The position numbers and the translations under genes were made by a program. A stretch of DNA of 64,000 nt from Pseudotabrizicola formosa (GTDB taxonomy: Bacteria > Pseudomonadota > Alphaproteobacteria > Rhodobacterales > Rhodobacteraceae): contig NZ_PJOM01000003.1 in NCBI RefSeq assembly GCF_002900965.1, positions 496,001 through 560,000 on the forward strand. The letters run 5' to 3'. Below the pieces are notes generated by a model. That model saw only the letters and a program-made list of their open reading frames with translations, was not told where the DNA came from and ran no database searches. Below, in pieces: positions 24,134 through 35,105 of the stretch; position 1 is the stretch's first letter, and every line of letters starts with the position of its first letter.

Positions 24134-25627
24134 ATGGCACCGCAACGGGCACATCCTCGCGCACCCCGCCGCGCGACTCTGGCAGATCTGGGTCTGACGC
24201 CGCGGGCCGGTGCCAATCCCGTGATCCTCGGGCTTACGGTCGACAGCCGGGCGGTGCAGCCCGGTTTTCTCTTTGCGGCCCTGCCCGGCAGCCGGGTGCA
24301 TGGGGCCAGCTTCGCGGCCACCGCGCTGGAGCAGGGGGCCGCTGCCATCCTGACCGATGCCGCCGGTGCCCGCCTGCTGCCCTCCGGACCCACCCCGGTT
24401 GTGGTGGTCGAAGACGCGCGTGAGGCGCTGGCCCGCGCGGCCAGCCTGTGGTTCATGGCCCAGCCCGCCCGCATGGTCGCCGTCACCGGGACCAACGGCA
24501 AGACCTCGGTCGCCACCTTCACCCGCCAGATCTGGGAAGCGCTGGACCACCCCGCCATCAACATCGGCACAACGGGGGTCGAGGGCGCATGGACCGCCCC
24601 TTCGGCCTATACCACGCCAGATGCCATCACGCTGCACGCGATGCTGGCGCAGGCAGCTGCGGCGGGCGTGACCCATGGCGCGATGGAGGCCTCCTCCCAC
24701 GGCCTTGACCAGCGCCGGATGGATGGCGTGCGCCTGTGTGCCGCCGGCTTCACCAATCTGACGCAGGACCATCTGGATTACCACGGCACCATGGAGGCCT
24801 ATCTGGCCGCCAAATCCGCCTTGTTCTCGCGTCTCTTGCCCGATGACGCGGTGGCCGTGGTCAACCTGAACGGCGCGCATGGCTCAGAGATTGTGGAGCT
24901 CTGCCTTGACCGGGGTCTGCCCACCATGACGATCGGCCATGGCCAGGGCGCCGATCTGCGCCTGCTGTCGCACCGCTATGACGCCACCGGGCAGGATCTG
25001 CGCTTTTCCTGGCAGGGCCAGCCGCACATGACCCGCCTGAACCTTGTGGGCGGGTTTCAGGCCGAGAACGTGGCCCTCGGGGCGGGCCTCGCCATCGCCT
25101 CGGGGGACAACCCGCAGGCAGTCTTTGCCACCTTCCCGAAACTCACCGGCGTGCGCGGCCGCATGCAACTGGCCGCCACGCGCAGCAACGGTGCGGCCGT
25201 CTATGTCGATTATGCCCACACGCCAGACGCCATCGAGACCGCGCTCAAGGCGCTTCGCCCGCATGTCATGGGCCGGATCATCATCGTCTTCGGCGCAGGC
25301 GGCGACCGTGACACCACCAAGCGCCCCCTGATGGGGGCCGCCGCCGCCGCCCATGCCGATGTGCTCTTCGTCACCGATGACAACCCCCGCTCCGAGGACC
25401 CCGCCAGCATCCGCGCCGCCATCCTGGCCGCCTGCCCGGAGGCCACCGAGGTCGGCGACCGCGCCGAGGCCATCCTGCGCGGTGTCGATGCCCTGCAACC
25501 CGGCGATGCCCTGCTGATCGCGGGCAAGGGGCACGAAACCGGCCAGACCATCGGGGGCCAGGTCTACCCGTTTGATGATGTCGAACAGGCCAGCGTCGCT
25601 GTCGCCGCCCTTGATGGGGTGATCTGA
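24134..25627 (+). CDS. murE: UDP-MurNAc-tripeptide synthetase (meso-Dap adding)
   Basis: Mur ligase of 497 residues that adds meso-diaminopimelate to UDP-MurNAc-L-Ala-D-Glu. P-loop VTGTNGKTSVATF near 116-128; GVTHGAMEASSHGLDQRRMDG; the Dap-recognition motif DNPRSEDP points to meso-Dap rather than lysine; the C-terminal GKGHETGQ is also seen. One-base overlap with murF (TGATG). Confidence 0.96.
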   Translation: MAPQRAHPRAPRRATLADLGLTPRAGANPVILGLTVDSRAVQPGFLFAALPGSRVHGASFAATALEQGAAAILTDAAGARLLPSGPTPVVVVEDAREALARAASLWFMAQPARMVAVTGTNGKTSVATFTRQIWEALDHPAINIGTTGVEGAWTAPSAYTTPDAITLHAMLAQAAAAGVTHGAMEASSHGLDQRRMDGVRLCAAGFTNLTQDHLDYHGTMEAYLAAKSALFSRLLPDDAVAVVNLNGAHGSEIVELCLDRGLPTMTIGHGQGADLRLLSHRYDATGQDLRFSWQGQPHMTRLNLVGGFQAENVALGAGLAIASGDNPQAVFATFPKLTGVRGRMQLAATRSNGAAVYVDYAHTPDAIETALKALRPHVMGRIIIVFGAGGDRDTTKRPLMGAAAAAHADVLFVTDDNPRSEDPASIRAAILAACPEATEVGDRAEAILRGVDALQPGDALLIAGKGHETGQTIGGQVYPFDDVEQASVAVAALDGVI

Positions 25628-27072
25628 TGGTGCCCGCGCTCTGGACATCTGCCGATGCCGTGGCCGCCACCGGCGCCCTCACCACCACCGCGTGGCAGGC
25701 CACAGGCGTCTCGATCGACACCCGCACCCTGCGCCCCGGAGACCTGTTCGTGGCGCTCAAAGACCTGCGCGACGGGCATGATTTCGTGGCGCAAGCCCTT
25801 GCCAAAGGCGCGGCCGCCGCCGTGGTCACACACCGTCCGGCGGGCGTTGCCGAAGACGCCCCGCTGCTGATCGTCCCCGATGTTTTGCGCGCACTGGAAC
25901 AGCTTGGCACCTTCGCCCGCGCCCGCACCCGGGCCAAGGTTGTCGGCGTCACCGGCTCGGTCGGCAAGACATCGACCAAGGAAATGCTCCGCGCCATCCT
26001 TGGCGGCCAGGGCAAGGTCCATGCCGCAGAGGCCAGCTATAACAACCACTGGGGTGTGCCGCTGACGCTGGCCCGCATGCCGCAGGACGCCGACTTCGCC
26101 GTGATCGAGATCGGCATGAACCACCCCGGCGAAATCGCCCCTCTGGCGCGCATGGCGCAACCGCATGTGATCCTGATCACCATTGTCGCCCCGGCCCATC
26201 TGGAGGCGTTCCCGGATGTTGACGCCATCGCGCAGGAAAAGGCCGCCATCATGGAGGGCCTTCTGCCGGGCGGCACCGCGATCCTGAATGCCGACCTGCC
26301 CACCACGCCGATCCTGCTGGCCAAGGCCGCAGACAGCGGTGCCAGGGCGGTGCTGTTTGGCGCCAGCCCCGGCGCGCGCTACCACATGGACCACGCCGAC
26401 ATCACCGATGATGCCACCGTCGTCCGCGCCACCCGCAACGGGCTGCCGCTTCTGTTCAAGGTCCGCACCCCCGGCAAGCATTTTGCGCTCAATGCGCTGG
26501 GGGCGCTGGCCGTTGCCGATGCCCTTGGCTGTGATGCCACCATCGCCGCCTGCGATATCGGCAACTGGCAGCCACCGCTGGGGCGCGGCACGCGCGAAAC
26601 CATCCTGCTCGACCGCATTGACGAAACCAGCTTTCAACTGATCGACGACGCCTTCAACGCCAATCCCGCCTCGATGGCGGCCAGTCTCGACGTGCTCATC
26701 GCGGCGCAGCCTGAAAACGGGGTCGGCCGTGTGGGGCAGGGCCGCCGCATCGCCGTTCTGGGCGACATGCTGGAACTGGGGCCGACAGAGACCGCGCTTC
26801 ATGTCGCCATCGCCCGTCATCCGGGGCTGGCGGCGATCCAGACCATCCATTGCGTCGGTCCGCGCATGCGGGCCCTGCACATGGCCTTGCCGCGCCCGCA
26901 GCGCGGCGAATGGGTCGAAACCGCCGCCGATCTCGCCGCCCATGCCCGCCAGCTGGTGGATGCAGGCGACATCGTTCTGGTCAAGGGCTCCAAAGGGTCA
27001 AAGGTCAGCCTCGTCGTTGACGCCCTGCGCAAAATGGGTCAAGGCAGCGCCTCCACAGAAGGGACCGCCTGA
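25627..27072 (+). CDS. murF: UDP-MurNAc-tripeptide D-alanyl-D-alanine ligase
   Basis: Last cytoplasmic Mur ligase, 481 residues; adds D-Ala-D-Ala to complete the pentapeptide. P-loop VGVTGSVGKTSTKEML, then SYNNHWGVPLTLARMP and EIGMNHPGEI, and DDAFNANPASM in the C-terminal part. The last residues run into the mraY start with no spacing: TGA and ATG are adjacent at 27070-27075. Confidence 0.96.
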   Translation: MVPALWTSADAVAATGALTTTAWQATGVSIDTRTLRPGDLFVALKDLRDGHDFVAQALAKGAAAAVVTHRPAGVAEDAPLLIVPDVLRALEQLGTFARARTRAKVVGVTGSVGKTSTKEMLRAILGGQGKVHAAEASYNNHWGVPLTLARMPQDADFAVIEIGMNHPGEIAPLARMAQPHVILITIVAPAHLEAFPDVDAIAQEKAAIMEGLLPGGTAILNADLPTTPILLAKAADSGARAVLFGASPGARYHMDHADITDDATVVRATRNGLPLLFKVRTPGKHFALNALGALAVADALGCDATIAACDIGNWQPPLGRGTRETILLDRIDETSFQLIDDAFNANPASMAASLDVLIAAQPENGVGRVGQGRRIAVLGDMLELGPTETALHVAIARHPGLAAIQTIHCVGPRMRALHMALPRPQRGEWVETAADLAAHARQLVDAGDIVLVKGSKGSKVSLVVDALRKMGQGSASTEGTA

Positions 27073-28155
27073 ATGCTATATCTGCTGACCGAGTTTTCTG
27101 GCGGAGGGGATGTTTTCAACCTCTTTCGCTACATCACCTTCCGTGCCGGCGGGGCGTTCCTGACTGCCTTGATCTTTGGCTTCATGTTCGGCCAGCCCCT
27201 GATCAACATCCTGCGCCGCAAGCAGGGCAAGGGTCAGCCGATCCGCGATGACGGTCCGGCCTCGCATTTCGTCAAGGCGGGCACGCCCACCATGGGGGGG
27301 TTGCTGATCCTGTCGGCGCTCTTGTTTTCCACCCTGCTCTGGGCACGGCTCGACAATCCTTATGTCTGGATCGTGTTGCTGGTCACCATCGCCTTTGGTC
27401 TGATCGGCTTTGCCGATGACTATGCCAAGGTCACCAAACAGACCACCAAAGGCGTCTCGGGCAAGGTCCGCTTTTCGGCCGGTCTCGGGATTGCGGCGCT
27501 GGCCACCTTTGCCGCCGCCAGCTTCCATCCGCCTGAACTCACCAGTCAGCTGGCCTTTCCCTTCCTCAAGGATCTGCTGCTGAACCTGTCGGTCTTCTTC
27601 ATTCCCTTCGGAATGATCGTCATCGTGGGCTCCGCCAATGCGGTCAACCTGACCGATGGGCTCGACGGATTGGCCATCATGCCGGTGATGATCGCCGCAG
27701 GCACCTTTGGCGTGATCGCCTATGTCGTCGGCAATTTCAATTACACCAGCTACCTTGGCGTGCATTTTGTGCCCGGCACCGGCGAGCTTCTGATCTTTTG
27801 CGCTGCCCTGTTCGGCGGCGGCATGGGGTTTTTGTGGTACAACGCGCCGCCAGCAGCGGTGTTCATGGGCGACACCGGCAGCCTTGCCTTGGGCGGGGCG
27901 CTGGGGGCGATCGCGGTCTGCACCAAGCATGAAATCGTGCTGGCCATCGTCGGCGGCCTGTTCGTGGTCGAGGCGCTCTCGGTGATCATTCAGGTGCTCT
28001 ACTTCAAGAGCACCGGCAAACGCGTCTTCCTGATGGCCCCGATCCACCACCATTTCGAGAAAAAAGGCTGGGCCGAACCCCAGATCGTGATCCGCTTCTG
28101 GATCATCAGCCTGATCCTCGCGCTGATCGGTCTGGCGACGCTCAAGGTGCGGTGA
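27073..28155 (+). CDS. mraY: Phospho-MurNAc-pentapeptide transferase
   Basis: Membrane enzyme of 360 residues with about ten helices; makes lipid I on undecaprenyl phosphate. Conserved strings: [24 protein letters not shown] (Mg-binding Asp pair), [25 protein letters not shown] and the cytoplasmic loop [14 protein letters not shown] 248-base gap with repeats and then a non-cell-wall gene separate it from murD. Confidence 0.97.
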   Translation: MLYLLTEFSGGGDVFNLFRYITFRAGGAFLTALIFGFMFGQPLINILRRKQGKGQPIRDDGPASHFVKAGTPTMGGLLILSALLFSTLLWARLDNPYVWIVLLVTIAFGLIGFADDYAKVTKQTTKGVSGKVRFSAGLGIAALATFAAASFHPPELTSQLAFPFLKDLLLNLSVFFIPFGMIVIVGSANAVNLTDGLDGLAIMPVMIAAGTFGVIAYVVGNFNYTSYLGVHFVPGTGELLIFCAALFGGGMGFLWYNAPPAAVFMGDTGSLALGGALGAIAVCTKHEIVLAIVGGLFVVEALSVIIQVLYFKSTGKRVFLMAPIHHHFEKKGWAEPQIVIRFWIISLILALIGLATLKVR

Positions 28156-28204
28156 TCAGACCGCTTGGCAGGCTCCACACCAGCCCCATGCGCGCGCTTG
28201 ACCC

Positions 28205-28276
28205 GCCGCATCGACCCGGCAGCCGCCGTAGGGTGGTCCGTTCTTCGCGGCACGCGACGGTTGACCCACCATCCGG
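28205..28276. repeat. REP-like imperfect palindrome
   Basis: GCCGTAGGGTGG at the left and CCACCATCCGGGCG at the right frame a centre CGCGGCACGCGACGG. It resembles the GTAGGGTGG...CCACC family of small palindromic repeats seen in many proteobacterial intergenic regions. Confidence 0.45.
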
Positions 28277-28295
28277 GCGCAACATGTCAGCTTCG

Positions 28296-28318
28296 GTAGG
28301 GCGGGGTTCACCCCGCCC
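28296..28318. repeat. Palindromic repeat GTAGGGCGGGG, copy 1
   Basis: GTA followed by the perfect stem GGGCGGGG-TTCA-CCCCGCCC. The reverse complement occurs again behind bamD at 44020-44042. Could also act as a stem-loop after mraY. Confidence 0.7.
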
Positions 28319-28403
28319 CCCATTTGTTAAAAATCCCCTAACATCAACATGCCAACCCCTTGATATCATTTATCCCGCATCCCTGTAACACTGTGGGCAG
28401 CCC

Positions 28404-29066
28404 TTGAAAGAATCCGATCTCTACCTGCCGGTCAAAGCCTTCCTCGAAGCGCAAGGCTATACCGTCAAGGCCGAGGTCGGGGCGGCAGATGTCATGGCCT
28501 GCCGCGACCCGGAACCGCCGGTGATCGTCGAGCTCAAGACCGCCCTCACCCTGCCCCTGATCCTGCAGGGCGTGGCGCGGCAGGGGCTGTTTGACCACGT
28601 CTACCTCGCCGTGCCCCAGCCCAGGCGCTGGACCCACCGCTACCGCGACCTGACGGCCCTTTTGCGTCGCCTTGGCCTCGGCCTGTTGACGGTCCATGCA
28701 GGCAGGGTCGAACCACATCTCGATCCCGCCCCCTATCAGCCCCGCAAGAACACCACGAAGGCGGCGCGTCTGCTGCGCGAGTTCCACAAGCGGCAGGGCG
28801 ACCCCAACATCGGCGGCACCACCGGCATCAAGCGGATGACCGCCTACCGCCAGGATGCCCTGCGCCTTGCCGCGGCGCTGGCACCCTTGGCCGAAGGCAC
28901 CGGCCCCGCCGCCCTCGCGCGCGCCACCGGGGTCTTGCGGGCGGGTGCCATCCTGCGGGACAATCATTATGGCTGGTTCGATCACCCCGCCAAGGGCCGC
29001 TACACCTTGTCCGCCACCGGGCATGCCGCCCTCTTCCAAGATGCGCCGCCATCCCCTATCCCGTGA
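28404..29066 (+). CDS. DUF2161 protein, putative PD-(D/E)XK phosphodiesterase
   Basis: 220 residues. The first part matches the restriction-endonuclease-like core: LYLPVKAFLEAQGYTVKAE, then VGAADVMACRD and PPVIVELKTAL, so Asp near residue 27 and the ExK of VELK form the expected metal site. The C-terminal third (ALAEGTGPAALARATGVLRA, then YGWFDHPAKGRYTLSATG) looks like a winged-helix or DNA-binding segment. Function is unknown; DUF2161 is annotated as a putative phosphodiesterase. The start is TTG 28404. It sits between mraY and murD, though it has no known cell-wall role. Confidence 0.75.
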   Translation: MKESDLYLPVKAFLEAQGYTVKAEVGAADVMACRDPEPPVIVELKTALTLPLILQGVARQGLFDHVYLAVPQPRRWTHRYRDLTALLRRLGLGLLTVHAGRVEPHLDPAPYQPRKNTTKAARLLREFHKRQGDPNIGGTTGIKRMTAYRQDALRLAAALAPLAEGTGPAALARATGVLRAGAILRDNHYGWFDHPAKGRYTLSATGHAALFQDAPPSPIP

Positions 29067-29090
29067 GGGATCAATGAAAAGGGGCGGCAG

Positions 29091-30503
29091 ATGATTCCAG
29101 TCAAGGGCTACGCAGGCGCAAAGGTCGCCGTTCTGGGCCTCGGCCGGTCTGGCCTCGCCACCGCCCGCGCGCTGATCGCGGGCGGGGCGGAGCCGTTGCT
29201 GTGGGACGACAGCCCCGAGGCGCGCGCCGCCGCCGAAGCCGAGGGCTTCACCCTGACCGACCTGGGCCGCGCCAACGCCTTCGACGGGGTGGCCTGCCTG
29301 ATCACCAGCCCGGGCATCCCGCACCTCTATCCCGCCCCCAACAAGATCCTCGCCCGCGCGCTCGCCGAAGGGGTGCCGCTGGACAATGACATCGGCCTGT
29401 TCTTCCGCAGCTTCGCCGCGTCGGACTGGGAAGATTTCGAGGTGATGCCCCGCGTGGTCTGCGTGACCGGGTCGAACGGCAAGTCCACCACCACGGCGCT
29501 GATCCATCATATTCTGGAGGTCGCGGGCCGACCCGTGCAGATGGCGGGCAACATCGGCAAGGGGGTGCTGTCGATCGACCCCGCACAGGATGGCGAGGTT
29601 GTGGTGCTGGAACTGTCCAGCTATCAGACCGATCTGGCCCGGGCGCTGACCCCGGATGTCGCGGTCTTCACCAACCTGTCGCCCGATCATCTGGACCGGC
29701 ACCATGGCATGGGCGGCTATTTCGCAGCCAAGCGGCGCCTGTTTTCCGAAGGCGGGCCCGACCGGGCGGTGATAGGGGTGGATGAGGTAGAGGGACAGTT
29801 TCTGGCCAATCAGATGGGCATGGGGCCGCTGGATGACCGGGTGATCCGCATCTCTTCGGGGCAAAAGCTGGACCAGTTTGGCTGGAGCGTCTTTGCCCGC
29901 AAGGGCTTTTTGTCGGAATGGCGCAAGGGGCGGCAGGTGGCCAGCATCGACCTGCGCGACGTGTCGGGCCTGCCGGGGGCGCATAACCACCAGAATGCCT
30001 GCGCGGCCTATGCCGCCACCCGCGCGCTGGGGATCGCGCCCAAGCTGATCGAGGGGGCGTTCCAGTCCTTTGCCGGGCTGCCGCACCGCAGTCAGCTGGT
30101 GGCCGAGCGTGGCGGGGTTCGCTTCATCAACGACTCGAAGGCCACCAATGTTGACAGCGCGGCCAAGGCGCTGCAGGCCTTCCCACGCATCCGCTGGATT
30201 GCCGGGGGGATGGGCAAGGACGGCGGGATTGCCGGGTTGCAGCCCTGTCTCGGCTCGGTAGTGAAAGCCTATCTGATCGGCCATTCGGCCCGCGACTTTG
30301 CCTTGCAGCTGGGCGATACCGCGCATGACATCTGCGAGACCATGGCCAAGGCGGTGGCAAGTGCCGCGGCTGAGGCCCAGCCGGGCGAGGTGGTGCTGCT
30401 GGCCCCGGCGGCTGCCAGTTTTGATCAGTATCCCAACTTCGAAAAACGGGGCGAGGATTTTGTGGCGCAGGTCCATGCACTGATCGCGGCGGCGGGCAGT
30501 TAG
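29091..30503 (+). CDS. murD: UDP-MurNAc-L-alanine:D-glutamate ligase
   Basis: Second Mur ligase, 470 residues; adds D-glutamate. An N-terminal Rossmann part ([17 protein letters not shown]) binds the UDP substrate; P-loop [37 protein letters not shown], then [16 protein letters not shown] and [22 protein letters not shown] shortly before ATG 29091 is the ribosome site. A 353-base gap follows it. Confidence 0.96.
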   Translation: MIPVKGYAGAKVAVLGLGRSGLATARALIAGGAEPLLWDDSPEARAAAEAEGFTLTDLGRANAFDGVACLITSPGIPHLYPAPNKILARALAEGVPLDNDIGLFFRSFAASDWEDFEVMPRVVCVTGSNGKSTTTALIHHILEVAGRPVQMAGNIGKGVLSIDPAQDGEVVVLELSSYQTDLARALTPDVAVFTNLSPDHLDRHHGMGGYFAAKRRLFSEGGPDRAVIGVDEVEGQFLANQMGMGPLDDRVIRISSGQKLDQFGWSVFARKGFLSEWRKGRQVASIDLRDVSGLPGAHNHQNACAAYAATRALGIAPKLIEGAFQSFAGLPHRSQLVAERGGVRFINDSKATNVDSAAKALQAFPRIRWIAGGMGKDGGIAGLQPCLGSVVKAYLIGHSARDFALQLGDTAHDICETMAKAVASAAAEAQPGEVVLLAPAAASFDQYPNFEKRGEDFVAQVHALIAAAGS

Positions 30504-30856
30504 TCTTTCCCGGCGACCGTCATCCGCTGCGACTGGGGCGGCTTTGCCATATAGGGCAAGGACATCGGGCCAGATCTTTGCGCGCGGCTGACACCAGCGA
30601 CCGGCAAGCGCCTTGGCGAGCCAGGCCCTGCGCCACAGATCCCTTTGGCGGAACGTTTCGGGCAAGGCGGCCATCCGTGGCGGCATGGTGGGCCGAAGGG
30701 TGGCGCGGCGGCCGGCTTTTGCCCCGAGTCTCGGGGGGGTGCCACACGCGTGGTGGCACCGCTTTGTGCTGGCTTTGCGGCCCGGCATTGAGTAGAGTTT
30801 TAGACAGACCCGGCTAACGGGCAATCGGCAGTGCAGGCATTACAGGCGGTTTTCCC
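30504..30856. other. Gap between murD and ftsW
   Basis: No supported gene. It holds the inverted repeat GGTGCCAC / GTGGCACC at about 30736-30758 around a 7-base centre; no T run follows, so it is not an obvious terminator. The minus strand is open here and reads a tryptophan- and arginine-rich stretch, but the frame continues antisense to murD. The ftsW ribosome site is not clear. Confidence 0.6.
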
Positions 30857-32020
30857 ATGACTGAAATGGTCTATGGCTCCAGTCCCGTTCGGGTGACAGA
30901 GCCGGTGATTCCTCGTTGGTGGCGCACCATCGACAAATGGTCGCTGACAGCGATCATGGTGTTGTTCGGCATCGGCTTGCTGCTGGGGCTTGCGGCATCC
31001 GTGCCCTTGGCCAGCCGGAACGGCTTGAATGACTTCTATTACGTTCAACGTCAGGCGGTGTTCGGCGTGATTGCGCTGTTGACCATGGCGGGGGTGTCGA
31101 TGATGCCGCCGGTGATGATCCGGCGGCTGGGGGTGATCGGCTTTGCCGGGTCCTTTGTCGCCCTGATGCTGCTGCCGATGTTTGGCACCGATTTCGGCAA
31201 GGGGGCGGTGCGCTGGTTTTCCTTTGGCTTCGCATCGGTCCAGCCATCCGAGTTTCTGAAGCCGGGCTTCATGGTGATCGTGGCCTGGCTGATGGCGGCG
31301 GGGCAGGATCTGAACGGCCCACCCGGCAAATCGGTGTCCTTTGGCCTGACGGTGGCGGTCATCCTGCTGCTGGTCATTCAGCCCGACTTTGGTCAGGCAG
31401 CGCTGATCCTGTTCGGCTGGGGCGTGATCTATTTCGTGGCCGGCGCACCGATGACCCTGATTGCGATCATTATCGGGCTGGTCAGCTTTGGCGGCACCAT
31501 CGCCTATGAAAGTTCCGAGCATTTTGCCCGGCGGATTGACGGCTTTCTGAACCCCGAGATCGACCCGCGCAGCCAGATTGGCTATGCCACCAATGCCATT
31601 CAGGAAGGCGGCTTCTTTGGTGTCGGCGTCGGCGAGGGCCAGGTGAAATGGACTCTGCCCGACGCGCATACCGACTTCATCATCGCGGTCGCGGCCGAAG
31701 AATATGGGCTGATTCTTGTCCTCGTCATTCTGGCGCTGTACGGCACCATCGTGGTGCGGTCGCTGTTCCGCTTGATGCGGGAACGTGACCCGTTCATCCG
31801 GCTGGCGGGCACCGGGCTGGCCTGCATCTTTGGCGTGCAGGCGATGATCAACATGGGCGTGGCGGTGCGCTTGCTGCCCGCAAAGGGGATGACGCTGCCC
31901 TTTGTGAGTTATGGCGGGTCGTCGGTGATTGCAGCGGGCATCACGATGGGCATGCTGCTGGCCTTGACCCGCACCCGCCCGCAGGGTGAGATTGGTGATA
32001 TCCTGCGCAGGGGGCGGTAA
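30857..32020 (+). CDS. ftsW: Septal peptidoglycan glycosyltransferase FtsW
   Basis: SEDS-family polymerase of lipid II at the septum, 387 residues, about ten helices. Typical blocks: [54 protein letters not shown] with [14 protein letters not shown], and [17 protein letters not shown] near the end. Works in complex with FtsI. Overlaps murG by one base. Confidence 0.96.
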   Translation: MTEMVYGSSPVRVTEPVIPRWWRTIDKWSLTAIMVLFGIGLLLGLAASVPLASRNGLNDFYYVQRQAVFGVIALLTMAGVSMMPPVMIRRLGVIGFAGSFVALMLLPMFGTDFGKGAVRWFSFGFASVQPSEFLKPGFMVIVAWLMAAGQDLNGPPGKSVSFGLTVAVILLLVIQPDFGQAALILFGWGVIYFVAGAPMTLIAIIIGLVSFGGTIAYESSEHFARRIDGFLNPEIDPRSQIGYATNAIQEGGFFGVGVGEGQVKWTLPDAHTDFIIAVAAEEYGLILVLVILALYGTIVVRSLFRLMRERDPFIRLAGTGLACIFGVQAMINMGVAVRLLPAKGMTLPFVSYGGSSVIAAGITMGMLLALTRTRPQGEIGDILRRGR

Positions 32021-33135
32021 TGGCGCGCGGACCTTTGCTTCTGATCGCGGCGGGCGGCACCGGCGGCCACATGTTCCCGGCGCAGGCGCTGGCCGAAGCG
32101 ATGGTGCGCAAGGGCTGGAGGGTGAAGCTTTCGACCGATGCCCGCGGCGCGCGCTATGCGGGGGGCTTTCCGCATGTGGTGGCGGTGGAGCAGATGGCTT
32201 CGGCCACATTCGCGCGCGGCGGTCTGCTGGCGCGGGCGGCGGTGCCCTTTCGCATTGCCGGCGGTGTGTTGGGCGCCGTGTTCGGCCAGCTGCGCGACAA
32301 GCCTGCGGTGGTGGTGGGCTTTGGCGGCTATCCGACGATTCCGGCGCTGGCGGCGGCCTGGGTGCTGCGGCGGCCAAGAATGATCCATGAACAGAACGGC
32401 GTGCTGGGGCGGGTGAACACGCTGTTTGCGTCGCGTGTCGACCGGGTGGCCTGTGGCACCTGGCCGACGGATCTGCCCGAGGGCGTGGCGGGGGTTCACA
32501 CCGGCAACCCGGTGCGGCTGGCGGTTCTGGACCGGGCTGGCGCGGGCTATATCGCGCCCGGGGATTACCCGATGTCCTTGGTGGTGATTGGCGGAAGCCA
32601 GGGCGCGCGCATCTTGTCGGATATGGTGCCGGCCGCGGTGGCGCTGCTGCCCGAGGCGCTCCGACGCAACCTGCGGGTGGCGCATCAGGCCCGGGCCGAA
32701 GATACCGACCGGGTGGTGGCGGCGTATGAAGAGGCGGGCATCCGGGCCGAGGTGCAACCCTTCTTTGCCGATATTCCGGCGCGGCTGAGCGAAGCGCAGC
32801 TGGTGGTGTCTCGGTCGGGCGCGTCGTCGATTGCCGATATTTCGGTGATCGGACGGCCGGCAATCCTGATTCCCTACGCTGCGGCGACGGGGGATCACCA
32901 GAGCGCCAATGCGCGCGGGCTGTCCGGAGCCGGGGCGGCGATCGTGATCCCGGAAAAGCTGCTTGACGCCACAGGCCTCAGCGGCCACATGGCAGCGGTG
33001 CTGTCGCAGCCCGAGGCTGCCAGCCGGATGGCCGCCAATGCCCTGGCGCAGGGCCGTCCCGATGCCACCGACCGCTTGGTGGCACTTGTCGAGGCGCTTG
33101 CCTCTGAGCCTGAAACCAAAGGAACCCAGCCATGA
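32020..33135 (+). CDS. murG: UDP-GlcNAc:lipid I GlcNAc transferase
   Basis: Membrane-associated GT28 enzyme of 371 residues that makes lipid II. First glycine loop [49 protein letters not shown]; second domain GGSQGARI and the UDP-GlcNAc site [20 protein letters not shown]. Overlaps murC by 4 bases (ATGA). Confidence 0.96.
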   Translation: MARGPLLLIAAGGTGGHMFPAQALAEAMVRKGWRVKLSTDARGARYAGGFPHVVAVEQMASATFARGGLLARAAVPFRIAGGVLGAVFGQLRDKPAVVVGFGGYPTIPALAAAWVLRRPRMIHEQNGVLGRVNTLFASRVDRVACGTWPTDLPEGVAGVHTGNPVRLAVLDRAGAGYIAPGDYPMSLVVIGGSQGARILSDMVPAAVALLPEALRRNLRVAHQARAEDTDRVVAAYEEAGIRAEVQPFFADIPARLSEAQLVVSRSGASSIADISVIGRPAILIPYAAATGDHQSANARGLSGAGAAIVIPEKLLDATGLSGHMAAVLSQPEAASRMAANALAQGRPDATDRLVALVEALASEPETKGTQP

Positions 33136-34544
33136 ATGCTGCCACCAAATTGCCGCTGGAACTGGGGCCGATCCACTTTGTCGGGATCGGCGGCATCGGC
33201 ATGTCGGGCATTGCCGAGGTGCTCATGACCCTTGGCTATAGCGTGCAAGGATCGGACTCCAAGGCCAGCAAGATCACTGACCGGCTGGTGTCGCTGGGGG
33301 CCACGGTGTTTGAGGGGCAGGCGGCGGAAAATATCGGCAACGCGGCGGTGATCGTGATTTCCTCTGCCATCAGAAAGGGCAACCCCGAGCTGGAAGAGGC
33401 ACGGCGGCGCAAGCTGCCGGTGGTGCGCCGGGCGGAGATGCTGGCGGAACTGATGCGGATGCGGTCCAACATCGCGGTGGCGGGCACGCATGGCAAGACC
33501 ACGACGACGACGATGGTGGCGACGCTTCTGGACAAGGGCGGGTTTGACCCCACGGTGATCAACGGTGGGGTGATCCATTCCTATGGGTCGAACGCGCGCG
33601 CCGGGGCAGGCGAGTGGATGGTGGTGGAGGCGGACGAGTCGGATGGTTCGTTCAACCGCCTGCCCGCGACAATTGCCATCGTCACCAACATCGACCCCGA
33701 GCATATGGAGCATTGGGGCAGCTTTGATGCGCTGCGCAAAGGCTTTCTTGATTTCGTGTCGAACATCCCGTTCTACGGTCTGGCGGTGTGCTGCACGGAT
33801 CATCCTGAGGTTCAGGCTTTGGTCGGGCGCGTGGCGGACCGGCGGATTGTCACCTTTGGCTTCAACGCGCAGGCCGATGTGCGGGCGGTGAACCTGAGGT
33901 TCGAAAATGGCAGCGCCTATTTTGATGTGCTGCTGAATAACGAGGATGAAGGTTCGAAGATTGAAGGCTGTGTCCTGCCGATGCCCGGGGATCACAATGT
34001 GTCGAACGCATTGTCGGCCATTGCCGTTGCGCGGCACCTTGGGATGAAGAAAGACGAAATCCGCGAGGCCTTGGCCAGCTTTGCCGGGGTGAACCGGCGC
34101 TTTACCAAGGTGGCCGAGGTGAATGGCGTGACCATCATCGACGATTACGGCCACCACCCCGTCGAGATTGCCGCCGTTCTGCGCGCCGCGCGGCAATCGA
34201 CCAAGGGGCGGGTCATCGCCGTCCACCAACCTCACCGCTACAGCCGGTTGTCCAGCCTGTTCGAAGATTTCTGCACCTGCTTCAATGAGGCGGATGTCGT
34301 GGCCATTTCAGAGGTCTATTCGGCGGGTGAGGACCCCATTGCCGGTGCCAGCCGCGATGATCTGGTGGCCGGGCTTATCGCGCATGGCCACCGCCATGCC
34401 CGCGCGGTGATTGATGAGGCTGATCTGACGCGCCTGTTCCGGGAACAGGCCCGCCCGGGCGACATGTTTGTCTGCCTTGGGGCAGGCACGATCAGCGTCT
34501 GGGCCAACAACCTGCCGGCCAAGCTGGTGGAGAAGGCTGCATGA
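33132..34544 (+). CDS. murC: UDP-MurNAc:L-alanine ligase
   Basis: First Mur ligase, 470 residues. N-terminal [19 protein letters not shown] for UDP-MurNAc; P-loop [35 protein letters not shown]; the C-terminal [10 protein letters not shown] and HQPHRYSRL. The 4-base overlap with the DUF2484 gene keeps the translational chain going. Confidence 0.97.
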   Translation: MNAATKLPLELGPIHFVGIGGIGMSGIAEVLMTLGYSVQGSDSKASKITDRLVSLGATVFEGQAAENIGNAAVIVISSAIRKGNPELEEARRRKLPVVRRAEMLAELMRMRSNIAVAGTHGKTTTTTMVATLLDKGGFDPTVINGGVIHSYGSNARAGAGEWMVVEADESDGSFNRLPATIAIVTNIDPEHMEHWGSFDALRKGFLDFVSNIPFYGLAVCCTDHPEVQALVGRVADRRIVTFGFNAQADVRAVNLRFENGSAYFDVLLNNEDEGSKIEGCVLPMPGDHNVSNALSAIAVARHLGMKKDEIREALASFAGVNRRFTKVAEVNGVTIIDDYGHHPVEIAAVLRAARQSTKGRVIAVHQPHRYSRLSSLFEDFCTCFNEADVVAISEVYSAGEDPIAGASRDDLVAGLIAHGHRHARAVIDEADLTRLFREQARPGDMFVCLGAGTISVWANNLPAKLVEKAA

Positions 34545-34798
34545 TCAGCGCGCTTGGTGCCGCATTGCTCTGGCTGGTTGCCGCGAATGTCGTGGCAATG
34601 CTGCCCAGCCGTGATCACCATTGGCGTGCGGCCTACGCCCTGATTGCCGTCGGCATTCCACTCGTGGGCTGGGTTACGGCGCAAAACGGCCCGGTTTGGG
34701 GCATGCTGATCCTTGCGGCCGGAGCCAGCGTGTTGCGCTGGCCGCTGATCCATCTTTTGCGCTGGTTGCGCAGCAAGACCGGAACCCCGGCAGAGTGA
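34541..34798 (+). CDS. DUF2484 family small membrane protein
   Basis: 85 residues with two to three hydrophobic helices (about 3-19, 31-46, 50-66) and a basic tail. Matches DUF2484, which in Rhodobacterales is regularly found right behind murC, suggesting a cell-envelope role, though none is proven. Coupled to murC by ATGA at 34541-34544. The next gene is convergent, 7 bases away. Confidence 0.82.
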   Translation: MISALGAALLWLVAANVVAMLPSRDHHWRAAYALIAVGIPLVGWVTAQNGPVWGMLILAAGASVLRWPLIHLLRWLRSKTGTPAE

Positions 34799-34805
34799 TC
34801 TGCCC

Positions 34806-35105
34806 TCAGGCGCGGCCTTGATCGGGAGCAGGCGGATAGGGTTCCGCCCGGAGCGGATCAACTTCGCGCGCTGCCGCGCTCGGGTCCATTGTCGGACTTG
34901 CAGGCCGGGTCAGCGGAGGCGTTGCCCGCATGCGGCGCACGTTCCACAAGCCGAAAGGCACGCCAAGGCCGACCCCAATGAGAACCGCAACGGCAAAGAG
35001 TTGCCAGCCGTAGTAACCCGCCGTCAGGCCCGCAATCACAACAACCCCGGCGATGCAGCCGATGACCAGCGGAAGGATGGTGGATCGCAGGTATGGAAAA
35101 GCCAT
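34806..35105 (-). CDS. Small membrane protein of unknown function
   Basis: 99 residues, two membrane helices at about 8-29 and 33-52, then a proline-rich, probably soluble tail. Not recognised. The start is ATG 35105 because AAAGGAGA lies 7 bases before it; the longer open frame has no such site. It faces the opposite way to the whole dcw cluster and so needs its own promoter. It splits murC-DUF2484 from murB. Confidence 0.65.
   Translation of the reverse strand: MAFPYLRSTILPLVIGCIAGVVVIAGLTAGYYGWQLFAVAVLIGVGLGVPFGLWNVRRMRATPPLTRPASPTMDPSAAAREVDPLRAEPYPPAPDQGRA

Noticed and set aside
28344-30824. 826-codon open frame on - across murD and DUF2161
   Set aside because: Shadow of murD. Its first 80 codons in the murD-ftsW gap look slightly protein-like, but no start, ribosome site or family could be supported.
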